A stretch of 64,000 nucleotides of DNA from Streptomyces sp. GESEQ-35. Lineage in GTDB: Bacteria > Actinomycetota > Actinomycetes > Streptomycetales > Streptomycetaceae. Positions 36,250 through 45,207 of this stretch are shown here, piece after piece. The position numbers and the translations under genes are program-made. The stretch covers positions 124,001 through 188,000 of the forward strand of contig NZ_JAFFSX010000002.1 of the NCBI RefSeq assembly GCF_017948485.1, in the 5' to 3' direction. How positions within the stretch are numbered: the first letter of the stretch is position 1; every line of letters starts with the position of its first letter. The notes below the pieces were generated by a model. The model was given only the letters and a program-made list of their open reading frames with translations, was not told where the DNA came from and searched no databases.

Positions 36250-36567
36250 ATGAACGACCGAGTTACTCCTCCCATTCAAGCCTTGCCCGACGGTGAGGCC
36301 GAAGTTTCCCTGGTGCTGCATCTGCCCTGGGAGGACATTGCCCGGCTCGGCCAGGAGGCGGGGCGGCTGGCGGCGCAGATGCAGCGGCCGGTGACGTTGG
36401 ATGAGGCCGTGAGCCATCGGTTGCGGTCCGCGCGGGCCGCTGCGCACGCGAGGTCCTCCGGAGAGCAGCCGGCCGCGGTGGCGCCGGCGTCGGTGTCTTC
36501 GTTGCCGGCGAGGCCTCCGGCGGAGCAGGCGCGTCAGGCGATTGATCGGATCAACGGGACGGGCTGA
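36250..36567 (+). CDS. Conserved hypothetical protein, 105 aa
   Basis: A small soluble protein with a conserved-looking first half (EAEVSLVLHLPWEDIARLGQ) and a helical, alanine-rich second half ending in AIDRINGTG. ATG 36250 has GAGG upstream at normal spacing. No domain recognised. It is divergent from the rhomboid gene and converges on the flavin reductase gene. Confidence 0.7.
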   Translation: MNDRVTPPIQALPDGEAEVSLVLHLPWEDIARLGQEAGRLAAQMQRPVTLDEAVSHRLRSARAAAHARSSGEQPAAVAPASVSSLPARPPAEQARQAIDRINGTG

Positions 36568-36620
36568 TGTTTCGGGGTGCGCCGTAGGGGTGCGGGTGCT
36601 TTGCCGGGTGCCGGTTCGTT

Positions 36621-36652
36621 GTGGCTTGTCGCGCAGTTCCCCGCGCCCCTTA
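36621..36652. repeat. GC-rich interspersed hairpin repeat, copy 3
   Basis: GTGGCTTGTCGCGCAGTTCC continues to CCGCGCCCCTTAA. The TAA stop of the - strand flavin reductase gene (36650-36652) is the very end of the element, so the repeat starts at that gene's stop. Confidence 0.8.
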
Positions 36653-38047
36653 ACGGCGATGCTCTACTGCCTTTGATGCCTTGCGGGCCGCTACAAGTAC
36701 CGGGTCCCAGACCGGGGAGAACGGTGGGGCGTAGCCGAGGTCCAGGGCCGTCATCTGTTCCACCGTCATTCGGGCCGTGAGGGCTACTGCTGCGATGTCC
36801 ACCCTCTTGCCTGCGCCCTCCCTCCCCACGATCTGGACGCCGAGGAGGCGGCCCGTTCGGTGTTCGGCGAGCATTTTCACCGTCATGAGGTCGGTGCCGG
36901 GGTAATAGCCGGCGCGGCTGGTGGATTCGATGGTGACCGTGGTGAATCGGAGGCCTGCCCGGCGGGCGTCTTTTTCGCGTAGGCCGGTGCGGGCGATTTC
37001 CAGGTCGCAGACCTTGCTGACGGCTGTGCCCACGACGCCGGGGAAAGTGGCGTAGCCGCCGCCGACGTTGGTGCCGATGACCTGGCCGTGTTTGTTGGCG
37101 TGGGTGCCCAGGGCGATGTGACGCTCCTGGCCGGAGACCAGGTCGAGGACTTCTACGCAGTCGCCGCCGGCCCAGATGTCGGCGTGGCCGCGTACGCGCA
37201 TGGAGAGGTCGGTCAGCAGGCCTCCGTGGGCGCCGAGCGGGAGGCCCGCCTGTGCTGCGAGGGTCGTCTCCGGGCGGACGCCGATGCCCAGGACGACCAC
37301 GTCCGCCGGGTATTCGGCGGCCTCCGTGGCCACCGCGCGTACGTGACCGTCCTCACCGGTGAGGATCTTGGTGACCTCCGCGTTGTTGACCATGGTGATG
37401 CCGAGGCCCTCCATGGCCTCGTGCACCAGTCGCCCCATGTCCGGGTCGAGGGTGGACATGGGTTCGCTGCCGCGGTTGACGACCGTGACCTCGTAGCCGC
37501 GGTTGATGAGGGCCTCGGCCATCTCCACGCCGATGTAGCCCGCCCCGATGACCACCGCGCGTCGGCCACGCGTGCGTGCCAGCGTGTCGATGAGGGCCTG
37601 GCCGTCGTCGAGGGTCTGGACTCCGTGGACGCCGGGGGCGTCGGCGCCCGGCATGTCCGGGCGGATCGGGCGGGCGCCGGTCGCGATCACGAGTTGGTCG
37701 TACGACGTCCAGGACTCGGCGCCGGAATCGACGTCACGCGCGCGTACACGCTGCCCGGCGACGTCGATCTCCGTGACCTCGGTGCGCATGCGCAGGTCGA
37801 TGGCGCGAGCGCGGTGCTCCTCGGGTGTGCGGGCGATCAGCTGGTCCCGTTCGGGGACGTCGCCGCCGACCCAGTAGGGGATGCCGCACGCCGAGTACGA
37901 GGTGAAGTGGCCGCGTTCGAAGGCCACGATCTCCAGCTCGTCCGGGCCCTTCAGACGCCGGGCCTGCGACGCCGCGGACATTCCCGCGGCGTCGCCGCCG
38001 ATCACGACCAGTCGTTCCCGCGAATCCCGTGCAGTGCTCATGCTCAT
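36650..38047 (-). CDS. FAD-dependent pyridine nucleotide-disulfide oxidoreductase (CoA-disulfide reductase / NADH oxidase-like)
   Basis: The 465-residue flavoprotein has an FAD fold at the N-terminus (VVIGGDAAGMSAASQARR), an NAD(P) fold in the middle (AVVIGAGYIGVEMAEAL, about 165-185), a WAGGDCVEV second FAD contact and a dimerisation domain. The single active-site Cys is in SACGIPYWVGG, as in CoA-disulfide reductases and peroxide-forming NADH oxidases, rather than a CxxxxC pair. The substrate is therefore probably a low-molecular-weight disulfide or oxygen species. Start ATG 38047; ATG 38041 is equally possible. Confidence 0.9.
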   Translation of the reverse strand: MSMSTARDSRERLVVIGGDAAGMSAASQARRLKGPDELEIVAFERGHFTSYSACGIPYWVGGDVPERDQLIARTPEEHRARAIDLRMRTEVTEIDVAGQRVRARDVDSGAESWTSYDQLVIATGARPIRPDMPGADAPGVHGVQTLDDGQALIDTLARTRGRRAVVIGAGYIGVEMAEALINRGYEVTVVNRGSEPMSTLDPDMGRLVHEAMEGLGITMVNNAEVTKILTGEDGHVRAVATEAAEYPADVVVLGIGVRPETTLAAQAGLPLGAHGGLLTDLSMRVRGHADIWAGGDCVEVLDLVSGQERHIALGTHANKHGQVIGTNVGGGYATFPGVVGTAVSKVCDLEIARTGLREKDARRAGLRFTTVTIESTSRAGYYPGTDLMTVKMLAEHRTGRLLGVQIVGREGAGKRVDIAAVALTARMTVEQMTALDLGYAPPFSPVWDPVLVAARKASKAVEHRR

Positions 38048-38086
38048 GCGAACACGCTACGGGGGCCGGGCACTTCAGGCCCGTCC

Positions 38087-39058
38087 TCAGTCCTCGTCGT
38101 TCCCCTTGGGGCGCTCCGGTGCCGGGTGGGCCGTCGGGATCGGGCCCAGCGCGCTCATCGCGGGCGCGGGGGCCTGGCGGTGCGGCAGCCGAGGGCGTAC
38201 CAGGCGCAGCCACAGCAGCACGAGCAGCGCCGCCACCGCGGCGAACGGCAGCACCGCCGCGATCGCCACCCCGATCCAGCGCAGCATCGTCACGAACGCG
38301 TCCCAGCCGCCCGCCAGCGCGTCCACGAACCCCGGGTCGTCGTCCTCGACGGCCTTCTTCACCGGAGTCTCCGTGAGGGAGAGCGTGATGGTGGCCAGGC
38401 TCGTGCGGTCCTCCAGGGACACCTGCTGGGCGAGCAGGGACTCCAGGTCGGCCTGGCGGGTGCTCAACTCGCCCTCCAGGGTGACCACATCGCTGAGCTT
38501 CGTCGCCTGGTCCATCAGCTCGCGGATCCGGGCGACGCTGGCGCGCTGCGACTTGATGCGGCTCTCCACGTCGACGACCTGGTCGGTGACGTCCTGCGCC
38601 TTCGCGGTGCGGTCGAGCAGCTTGCCGGCGCCCTCCAGGTCGGTGAGCACCTCCTCGTACTGCTCGACGGGCACGCGTAGGACGACCCGAGTGCGCTCGT
38701 TGCCCTTCTCGTCCCGGTTGGTGGTCTCGTTGCCGACGTAGCCGCCCGCGTTCTCGGCGGTCGTACGGGCCTCGTCCAGGGTCTTGGGGACGTCCTTGAC
38801 CTGCACGGTCAGTGAGGCGGTGCGGATGATGTGGCTCGCGGACAGCTTGGGCGGGGCGGTGGCCTTGGCGCCGCTCGCGTCGCCTTCGCTGCCCGCGGCG
38901 CCCTCCTTGAGCCCTTCGGGTGCGGCGGCCGCATCGCCGCCGCTGTCGCTGGTGGTGCCGGAGTCATCCGCTCCGGTGCAGCCCGTGAGCGCGAGGGCGG
39001 CGGCCAGCAGGATGCCGGCCAGCGCCGGAGCAGGTCGTACGGAACGTCGTGTGCGCAT
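38087..39058 (-). CDS. DUF4349 domain lipoprotein
   Basis: The 323-residue protein has a lipoprotein signal with lipobox LTGC (Cys27), a disordered acidic linker, a DUF4349 domain (about 75-285) including a long coiled coil (ESRIKSQRASVARIREL), a C-terminal membrane helix (about 270-295) and a short cytoplasmic tail. The family function is unknown; its coiled coil and dual membrane attachment suggest an envelope role. It is divergent from hemY. Confidence 0.88.
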   Translation of the reverse strand: MRTRRSVRPAPALAGILLAAALALTGCTGADDSGTTSDSGGDAAAAPEGLKEGAAGSEGDASGAKATAPPKLSASHIIRTASLTVQVKDVPKTLDEARTTAENAGGYVGNETTNRDEKGNERTRVVLRVPVEQYEEVLTDLEGAGKLLDRTAKAQDVTDQVVDVESRIKSQRASVARIRELMDQATKLSDVVTLEGELSTRQADLESLLAQQVSLEDRTSLATITLSLTETPVKKAVEDDDPGFVDALAGGWDAFVTMLRWIGVAIAAVLPFAAVAALLVLLWLRLVRPRLPHRQAPAPAMSALGPIPTAHPAPERPKGNDED

Positions 39059-39218
39059 GTGGCACTACCCCCCGAGGGTCGGTGACGACTGACGTTCCTT
39101 CGACGCCGGGGCGGGCTGGAACGTTGGCCGGAATCGGTCCCGAAGAGGTCACGGTCGGGACTCGTGCGGGACACCGGGGCGCGGACGGACTGTCAGTGGG
39201 GTCTGAGAGGCTGTGGAC

Positions 39219-40622
39219 ATGCGCGAAGTGGAGACTCGTTCGGGTGCGGGGCAGGTCGTCGTCATCGGTGGGGGCGTCGCCGGGCTGGCCGCCGCCCACC
39301 GGCTGGTGCAGCGGGGGGCGCGGGTGACCGTCCTCGAGGCGTCGGACCGTGTCGGCGGCAAGCTGCTGCCGGGCGAGATCGCGGGCGCGCGTGTGGACTT
39401 CGGCGCCGAGTCGATGCTCGCGCGCCGCCCCGAAGCGGTGGCTCTCGCGCGGGAGGTGGGGCTCGCCGACCGCCTCAAGCCGCCCGCCACGGCGTCCGCG
39501 TCCCTCTGGACCCGCGGTGCCCTGCGCCCCATGCCCAAGGGCCACGTGATGGGTGTCCCCGGCACCGCCTCCGCCCTGACCGGCGTCCTCTCCGAGGACG
39601 GCCTGCGCCGCATCGAGCGCGACGCCGACCTGCCGCGCACCGAGGTGGGGGAGGACGTGGCGGTCGGGGCGTACGTGGCGGAGCGGCTGGGCAGAGAGGT
39701 CGTCGACCGTCTGGTGGAACCCCTGCTGGGCGGTGTCTACGCGGGTGACGCCTACCGCATCTCGATGCGTTCGGCGGTCCCGCAGCTCTTCCAGGCGGCC
39801 CGGACGCACGATTCTTTGACTGAGGCGGTCCGCGAGATCCAGGCGAAGGCGGCCGCCGCCCAGCAGACCGGGCCGGTCTTCATGGGCATCGAGGGCGGGG
39901 TGGGCCGACTGCCGCTCGCGGTGGCGGAGTCGGTGCGGGCGCGGGGCGGCGAGATCGTGACGGGGGCGCCGGTCACGGAGTTGCGCCGGGAGCCCTCCGG
40001 GAGGTGGCGGATCGTCGCCGGTGACCGCGTGCTGCACGCCGATGCGGTGGTCGTCGCCGTGCCCGCCCCCGCCGCGGCCGGCCTCCTGCGGGCCGAGGCC
40101 CCCACCGCCGCGGCCGAGCTCTCCGCCGTCGAGTACGCCTCCATGGCGCTGGTCACCCTCGCCTACCGCCGCACCGGGACCGCGCTCCCCGAAGGCAGCG
40201 GGTTCCTCGTGCCGCCGGTCGACGGGCGCACCATCAAGGCGTCGACGTTCGCCTCGCAGAAGTGGGGCTGGATCGCCGACGAGAACCCGGACCTCGTCGT
40301 CCTGCGCACCTCCGTCGGGCGGTACGGCGAGACCGAGATCCTCCAGCGGACGGACGCCGACCTGGTGGACGTCTCGCGGCACGATCTGAAGGCGGCGACC
40401 GGTCTCGACGCGACCCCCGTCGAGACCCGCGTCACCCGCTGGGACGACGGCCTGCCCCAGTACCCCGTCGGCCACCACGCGCGCGTGACCCGCATCCGCG
40501 AGCACATCGCCAAGCTGCCGGGCCTCGCGGTGTGCGGAGCGCAGTACGACGGCGTCGGCATCCCGGCGTGCATCGCGAGCGCGTACGCGGCGGTGGACCA
40601 GATCCACGGTGACCTGCAATGA
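39219..40622 (+). CDS. hemY: Coproporphyrinogen III / protoporphyrinogen oxidase
   Basis: The 467-residue FAD enzyme oxidises the porphyrinogen ring. The N-terminal FAD motif is VVIGGGVAGLAAAHRL, followed by LEASDRVGGKL; RTEVGEDVAVGAYVAERLG and the C-terminal YDGVGIPACIASAYAAVDQI match HemY/CgoX. With hemQ 115 nt downstream, the likely in vivo product is coproporphyrin III, as established for Gram-positive bacteria. ATG 39219 has GAGAGG 8 nt upstream; GTG 39213 is less likely. Confidence 0.94.
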   Translation: MREVETRSGAGQVVVIGGGVAGLAAAHRLVQRGARVTVLEASDRVGGKLLPGEIAGARVDFGAESMLARRPEAVALAREVGLADRLKPPATASASLWTRGALRPMPKGHVMGVPGTASALTGVLSEDGLRRIERDADLPRTEVGEDVAVGAYVAERLGREVVDRLVEPLLGGVYAGDAYRISMRSAVPQLFQAARTHDSLTEAVREIQAKAAAAQQTGPVFMGIEGGVGRLPLAVAESVRARGGEIVTGAPVTELRREPSGRWRIVAGDRVLHADAVVVAVPAPAAAGLLRAEAPTAAAELSAVEYASMALVTLAYRRTGTALPEGSGFLVPPVDGRTIKASTFASQKWGWIADENPDLVVLRTSVGRYGETEILQRTDADLVDVSRHDLKAATGLDATPVETRVTRWDDGLPQYPVGHHARVTRIREHIAKLPGLAVCGAQYDGVGIPACIASAYAAVDQIHGDLQ

Positions 40623-40736
40623 AAAGGGGCAGCGCGCAGCGCTTCGGTCAAGGGTGGTGGCGGGCGACGGGTGGGCGGAAGACCTCACCGCACACCCGGT
40701 GCAGAGTCTGCACGGCGGAGCGGGAGAATGAGGGAC

Positions 40737-41468
40737 ATGAGTGACGACGCCTCCACCACCGAGTCCGCCAGGGTCCCGAACAAGGGCAAGCTGGCCAAGG
40801 ACCTCAACGAGGTCATCCGCTACACGCTCTGGTCCGTCTTCAAGCTGAAGGACGTCCTCCCCGAGGACCGCGCGGGCTACGCCGACGAGGTCCAGGAGCT
40901 GTTCGACCAGCTCGCCGCGAAGGACGTGACCATCCGCGGCACGTACGACGTGTCGGGCCTGCGCGCCGACGCCGACCTCATGATCTGGTGGCACGCGGAG
41001 ACCAGCGACCAGCTCCAGGAGGCGTACAACCTCTTCCGCCGCACCAGGCTGGGCCGCGCCCTCGAGCCGGTCTGGTCGAACATGGCGCTGCACCGCCCCG
41101 CCGAGTTCAACCGCTCGCACATCCCGGCGTTCCTCGCCGACGAGACGCCGCGCAACTACATCAGCGTCTACCCCTTCGTGCGCTCCTACGACTGGTACCT
41201 GCTGCCCGACGAGGACCGCCGCCGCATGCTCGCCGACCACGGCAAGATGGCCCGCGGCTACCCGGACGTGCGCGCCAACACCGTCGCCTCGTTCACCCTC
41301 GGCGACTACGAGTGGATCCTCGCCTTCGAGGCCGACGAGCTGTACCGCATCGTCGACCTCATGCGCCACCTGCGCGCGTCGGAGGCCCGGATGCACGTCC
41401 GCGAGGAGGTGCCGTTCTACACCGGGCGCCGCAAGTCGGTGACCGAGCTGGTGGCCGGGCTGGCCTAG
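40737..41468 (+). CDS. hemQ: Coproheme decarboxylase (HemQ/ChdC)
   Basis: The 243-residue protein is a chlorite-dismutase-fold enzyme that decarboxylates coproheme to heme b with hydrogen peroxide. Tyr145 in [10 protein letters not shown] fits the catalytic tyrosine, and His168 in [12 protein letters not shown] the proximal heme ligand; His119 fits the distal histidine described in actinobacterial enzymes. ATG 40737 lies 10 nt after GGGAG. The TAG stop overlaps the stop of the convergent hydrolase gene. With hemE and hemY it completes the last steps of the coproporphyrin-dependent route apart from ferrochelatase. Confidence 0.95.
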   Translation: MSDDASTTESARVPNKGKLAKDLNEVIRYTLWSVFKLKDVLPEDRAGYADEVQELFDQLAAKDVTIRGTYDVSGLRADADLMIWWHAETSDQLQEAYNLFRRTRLGRALEPVWSNMALHRPAEFNRSHIPAFLADETPRNYISVYPFVRSYDWYLLPDEDRRRMLADHGKMARGYPDVRANTVASFTLGDYEWILAFEADELYRIVDLMRHLRASEARMHVREEVPFYTGRRKSVTELVAGLA

Positions 41469-43156
41469 GCGGACTTGTTGACGTCCGGTGCCGTTCCGCG
41501 CCCCGTAAGGGGCGCGGGAGCGCCCAGCCCCCGACTGCCGGCAGATGCATGACCGCCTGATCGCGGAGCGCCGGGCTTGGGCTCCGGATGGGCATCACAG
41601 GCCGCGTCCGCGCGCCGCAGCGGCAGCCGGCCCTCCAGCAGGTAGGCGTCGACGTGGCCGTTGACGCAGGCGTTCGGCCCGCCCGCGATGCCGTGCGTGC
41701 CGGAGTCCTCCTCGGTCACCAGCACCGAGCCCGACAGCCGCCCGCGCAGTTCGAGTGCGCCGCGGTACGGCGTGGCGGCGTCCCGCTCGGCGGCCAGGAT
41801 CAGGGTCGGCGGCAGCTCACCCGGTCCGGTGCGGACATCGAGGGGCTCCTGCCGCGGCACCGGCCAGTAGGCGCACGGCAGGTTGAGCCACACGTTGTCC
41901 CACGTCTCGAAGGGCGCCTTCCACGCGAGCCGGGTGTTGTCCCGGTCCCACACCCTGAAGTCCGTCGGCCAGGGCCCGTCGTTGCACTCGACGGCCGTGT
42001 AGACGGCGCCCGAGTTCTCCTCCTCGGCCGCCGCCTCCGCCTGTGGCCCGGCGATGTCGATCAGCGGCTTCGGATCGCCCTTGAGATACGCCGACAGGGC
42101 CTGCGCGCGGCCCGGCCAGTAGTCGTCGTAGTACCCGGCCATGAGAAACGCGTCCTGCAACTGCCCGGGCCCCACCTTCCCGCCCGCCGGTTCGGCGGCC
42201 AGCCGCGTCCGCGCCTTCTCGAAGCTGCGCAGCACGTCCTCAGGGGTCTCGCCGAGGCCGTACACGTCGTCGTGCTTGGCGATCCACTCCCGCAGATCCT
42301 CCCAGCGACCCTCGAACGCGGCCGACTGGTCGAGGTTGTTGCGGTACCAGATCTGCTCCGGGGCCGGGTTCACCGGCCCGTCGAACACCATGCGCCGTAC
42401 GTGCGTGGGGAACAGCGTCGCGTACAGCGCCCCGAAGTAGGTCCCGTACGACGCGCCCATGAACGTCAGCTTCTTCTCGCCCAGCGCCGCCCGCAGGACG
42501 TCCAGGTCACGGGCGTTGTTGAGGGAGTGGTAGTGCTTCAGCGCACCGCCCGAACGCTTGGCGCAACCGCGCGCATACGCTTTGGCCTGCGCGATGCGCT
42601 CCTTCTTGTACGCCGGAGAGGGATACGTCGGTGACTGCGAGGGCGCCTTGGAGAACTGCTTCGGGTCCTGGCAGGACAGCGGCGCGGACCGGCCGACCCC
42701 GCGCGGGGCGTAGCCGACGAGGTCGTACGCCGCGGCGATGCGCTTCCACTCGGGGAGCATGCCGATCAGCGGGAAGTACATGCCCGTGGCGCCCGGTCCG
42801 CCCGGGTTGTAGACCAGGGCGCCCTGCCGGGGCACCTTGCGCTTGCTGTTGCGGGGGTCCTTGCGGGTCGCCGGCACGCGGCTGACGGTGAGTTCGATCT
42901 GCTTGCCGTTCGGCTGCGCGTAGTCGAGGGGGACGGTCACCGTGCCGCACTGCATGCGGCCCGGCAGGTCCTGGCCCTCGGCGCAGGCGCCGAAGTCGAT
43001 CCCGGCCGCCTCGGCGCGCGTGGCGGCCACCGTGGTGCCGTGCAGCTCGGACGCGCCCGGAGCGGCCTCCGCCCCGCCGGCCGGCGGGGCGGTGACACCG
43101 GCAAGGGCTGTCAGGAGCAAGGACCCGGCGGCCAAATGGAGGGCGGGGGCTCTCAT
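41465..43156 (-). CDS. Secreted alpha/beta hydrolase, tripeptidyl aminopeptidase (TAP/SlpD) family
   Basis: The 563-residue protein has a signal peptide ([20 protein letters not shown]) and an alpha/beta-hydrolase fold. The nucleophile Ser is in [10 protein letters not shown], the acid Asp in [11 protein letters not shown] and the His in EDSGTHGI within a C-terminal TAP-like domain. Relatives cleave tripeptides from secreted proteins in Streptomyces. AAGGGA precedes ATG 43156. The last about 17 residues ([12 protein letters not shown]...) are encoded by an interspersed hairpin repeat, so this C-terminus is probably recent and not catalytic. The stop shares CTAG with the hemQ stop. Confidence 0.9.
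   Translation of the reverse strand: MRAPALHLAAGSLLLTALAGVTAPPAGGAEAAPGASELHGTTVAATRAEAAGIDFGACAEGQDLPGRMQCGTVTVPLDYAQPNGKQIELTVSRVPATRKDPRNSKRKVPRQGALVYNPGGPGATGMYFPLIGMLPEWKRIAAAYDLVGYAPRGVGRSAPLSCQDPKQFSKAPSQSPTYPSPAYKKERIAQAKAYARGCAKRSGGALKHYHSLNNARDLDVLRAALGEKKLTFMGASYGTYFGALYATLFPTHVRRMVFDGPVNPAPEQIWYRNNLDQSAAFEGRWEDLREWIAKHDDVYGLGETPEDVLRSFEKARTRLAAEPAGGKVGPGQLQDAFLMAGYYDDYWPGRAQALSAYLKGDPKPLIDIAGPQAEAAAEEENSGAVYTAVECNDGPWPTDFRVWDRDNTRLAWKAPFETWDNVWLNLPCAYWPVPRQEPLDVRTGPGELPPTLILAAERDAATPYRGALELRGRLSGSVLVTEEDSGTHGIAGGPNACVNGHVDAYLLEGRLPLRRADAACDAHPEPKPGAPRSGGHASAGSRGLGAPAPLTGRGTAPDVNKSA
41496..41517. repeat. GC-rich interspersed hairpin repeat, copy 4, inside a coding region
   Basis: A perfect 9-bp hairpin (CCGCGCCCC, loop GTAA, GGGGCGCGG) lies 28 nt after the hemQ stop and within the 3' end of the - strand hydrolase gene. 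It can act as hemQ terminator while also coding for hydrolase residues. Confidence 0.85.
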
Positions 43157-43272
43157 CGCGTATCCCTTCGGTGCACGGCAGCAACAAAGGGGATGTTTCG
43201 GTCGCGGGTTGGGGAAGGCAAGCACCGCCCGCCGGTGTCGGCGTCATTGCGCCCTATGCGCCCCCTGACGTG

Positions 43273-44049
43273 TCAGTGGCGCCAGTACGGATCATGGGCC
43301 CGGAAGGCCGCACGCAGGTCGGGTTCGCCGATCGCGCGCACCCCGAGTACGGCGACGGAGGTGAGGTCCGTACGGTCGCCGCCGCCTGCGTGCCGGGCCA
43401 GGGCGCCCAGCAGGTGCTGCCCGGCCGGGGAGGCCCAGCGGGAGCACGGGTGGATTTCGATCCGCGCGATCGCCAGGCAGCTCAGGGTGAGGGTGAGGGG
43501 GAGTGCGAACCAGAGGGCGACCAGGTTGCGCGGCAGCTCCGACGGGGCCGGCGTCAGCAGCGCCGCGGCGCCCAGCGCGAGGACGGCCACCGCGGCGAGC
43601 TGCACCTTGCGGACCGCGGCCCCGACGGACGTACGGGAGCCGACGGGTACGGCGAGGCCCGCGCTGACGAGCCGGTCGGCGAGGCTGCCGACCGCGTCGG
43701 CGGCGGCCGCGGCGTCCCGTACCGGGGCGATGGGCGACTGCCCCTCCGGCCCGATGGCCCCTATCACCGTCCGCTCCATCTCGTCCCGCCCGCGCGGGTC
43801 GACGACCGTCGCCCAGCCCGTGTGGGCGAGCAGCAGCCGGTGCTGGCGGGCCATGGACACCAGGGTCAGATCGGCGACCCGGCGGGGGCCACCGGACAGG
43901 AACGCCGCCTCGTACAGCGTCAGGTCGTGCCCCCGGCCCGCTGCGGCATCGGCGTCCGCGGCCGCCGTACGTACCGCGGCCAGGCACAACCGGGTGCACG
44001 ACGTGCCGGCGGCGGCCCAGGCCAGCAGCAGGAGGACGACCCAGAACAT
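43273..44049 (-). CDS. TIGR04222-type membrane protein
   Basis: The 258-residue protein starts with a membrane helix (MFWVVLLLLAWAAAG), then a soluble helical domain with the family signature LTLYEAAFLSGGPRRVADLTL, two further membrane helices (about 155-200) and a 60-residue tail. Many TIGR04222 members end in Gly/Cys-rich tails; here the tail (ending AFRAHDPYWRH) is not Cys-rich. Function unknown. It lies in the - strand group with DUF4142 and the MNIO oxidase, which suggests a functional link. Confidence 0.8.
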   Translation of the reverse strand: MFWVVLLLLAWAAAGTSCTRLCLAAVRTAAADADAAAGRGHDLTLYEAAFLSGGPRRVADLTLVSMARQHRLLLAHTGWATVVDPRGRDEMERTVIGAIGPEGQSPIAPVRDAAAAADAVGSLADRLVSAGLAVPVGSRTSVGAAVRKVQLAAVAVLALGAAALLTPAPSELPRNLVALWFALPLTLTLSCLAIARIEIHPCSRWASPAGQHLLGALARHAGGGDRTDLTSVAVLGVRAIGEPDLRAAFRAHDPYWRH

Positions 44050-44146
44050 GGCCCCATTCTGGGGCTGAACCGCCCCCGCTTTCGCGGACTTGGTTGTTCG
44101 CGGTGGGGGTTCCTCAATCAATGGTTGCGGTTTTGGGGCGTTTTCC

Positions 44147-44938
44147 TCAGGTACCGCCTGGAATCTCCGGCGGAGGCGGGCTGGCGACGGGCGGCGGGAG
44201 AGGGTACGTCGGGGACGGTGGCGGAGTGACCGGGATCGCCGGGCCCGGGTCGGTGGTGGGGCCGGGCGGGGCCGGGGGGCGGGTGAGCGGGGGAGTGCTG
44301 CCGGCGGCCATGTCCCGGGCCAGGCCGTCGAAGTCGACGTAGCCCGTGGCCTCCAGCACCTTGATGTGGTCCAGCACGGTGGTGTTCGCGTCGTCGGCGA
44401 GTGCGCGGACCAGTGAGTTGCGGGTGCTTGCGCGGACCTGGGCGACGACGGAGAAGACCTTGCCGTGCGCCAGGCGCAGGATGTTCGCGAACTCGCGGTC
44501 GTACGTCACTCCCTGGGCCGCGCTGAGCGTGGCGAGCCACTCCTGCTGCTGGCCGCTGGGCTCGTTGGGCAGCGCGAGCCCGAGCCTGGACGCGACGTCG
44601 CGGACCCGTTCGTCGAGGAAGACATGGCCGTCGATCAGGTGCTGTCCCGCCGTGCGTACCGCCGGGGTGGTGCCCTTCTGCTGGGCCTGCCGGCCCGCGG
44701 GCAGCTCCCACAGGCCCGCCAGCCGGACCTTCGTGATGAACTCGCGGTCGAGCCCCGACAGCGGACCGAACTTCGTCGACATCGTCTGGGCGTTGAGTAC
44801 GTCCACGCCGGTTCCGGAACGGTCGGCGTACGACCAGATCGGGAAGATCAGCGCCGCGAGGGTCGCTGCCAGTCCGGTGATGATCAGCCCGGTGCCGGTG
44901 AATATGCCTCGGCCGTTGATCGGGGGTCGCGGTCGCAT
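44147..44938 (-). CDS. DUF4142 domain membrane-anchored protein
   Basis: The 263-residue protein has one N-terminal membrane helix (IFTGTGLIITGLAATLAALI) and an extracytoplasmic DUF4142 four-helix domain (about 65-205; DREFITKVRLAGLWELPAGR, HLIDGHVFLDERVRDVA). DUF4142 belongs to the ferritin-like clan, but metal ligands are not obvious here. A Pro-rich tail of about 50 residues follows. ATG 44938 has AGGAGG 6 nt upstream. It lies 97 nt before the TIGR04222 gene in the same direction. Confidence 0.85.
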   Translation of the reverse strand: MRPRPPINGRGIFTGTGLIITGLAATLAALIFPIWSYADRSGTGVDVLNAQTMSTKFGPLSGLDREFITKVRLAGLWELPAGRQAQQKGTTPAVRTAGQHLIDGHVFLDERVRDVASRLGLALPNEPSGQQQEWLATLSAAQGVTYDREFANILRLAHGKVFSVVAQVRASTRNSLVRALADDANTTVLDHIKVLEATGYVDFDGLARDMAAGSTPPLTRPPAPPGPTTDPGPAIPVTPPPSPTYPLPPPVASPPPPEIPGGT

Positions 44939-45207
44939 GGTGCCTCCTGCTTGCGGCACCGCACGCTAGTGCGCTTTCGGGTGCGGCGTTGGCATGTTAC
45001 TTCGCGGTCTACGCCGACTGCGGCAGGGGCAAGCAGGGTTGGGGCGTGGGTGATGGGCGCCGTATGCGGGATTTAGGCGGTTGGCATACAGGGGTAAAGG
45101 TGGGCAAAGCCAGAGTTCCGGGAGTGTGTTGGGGGTGGGGTGTTATGTCCCGCACATTTGGCGGGAGTCCGCGTCTGCTGGGCCGGCGGCAGGTGTGGTG
45201 GCCCCGC

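Noticed and set aside
44939-45207. A Cys-rich precursor peptide gene beside the MNIO oxidase
   Set aside because: I looked on both strands in this 269-bp gap and found no short frame with a ribosome-binding site and repeated Cys.
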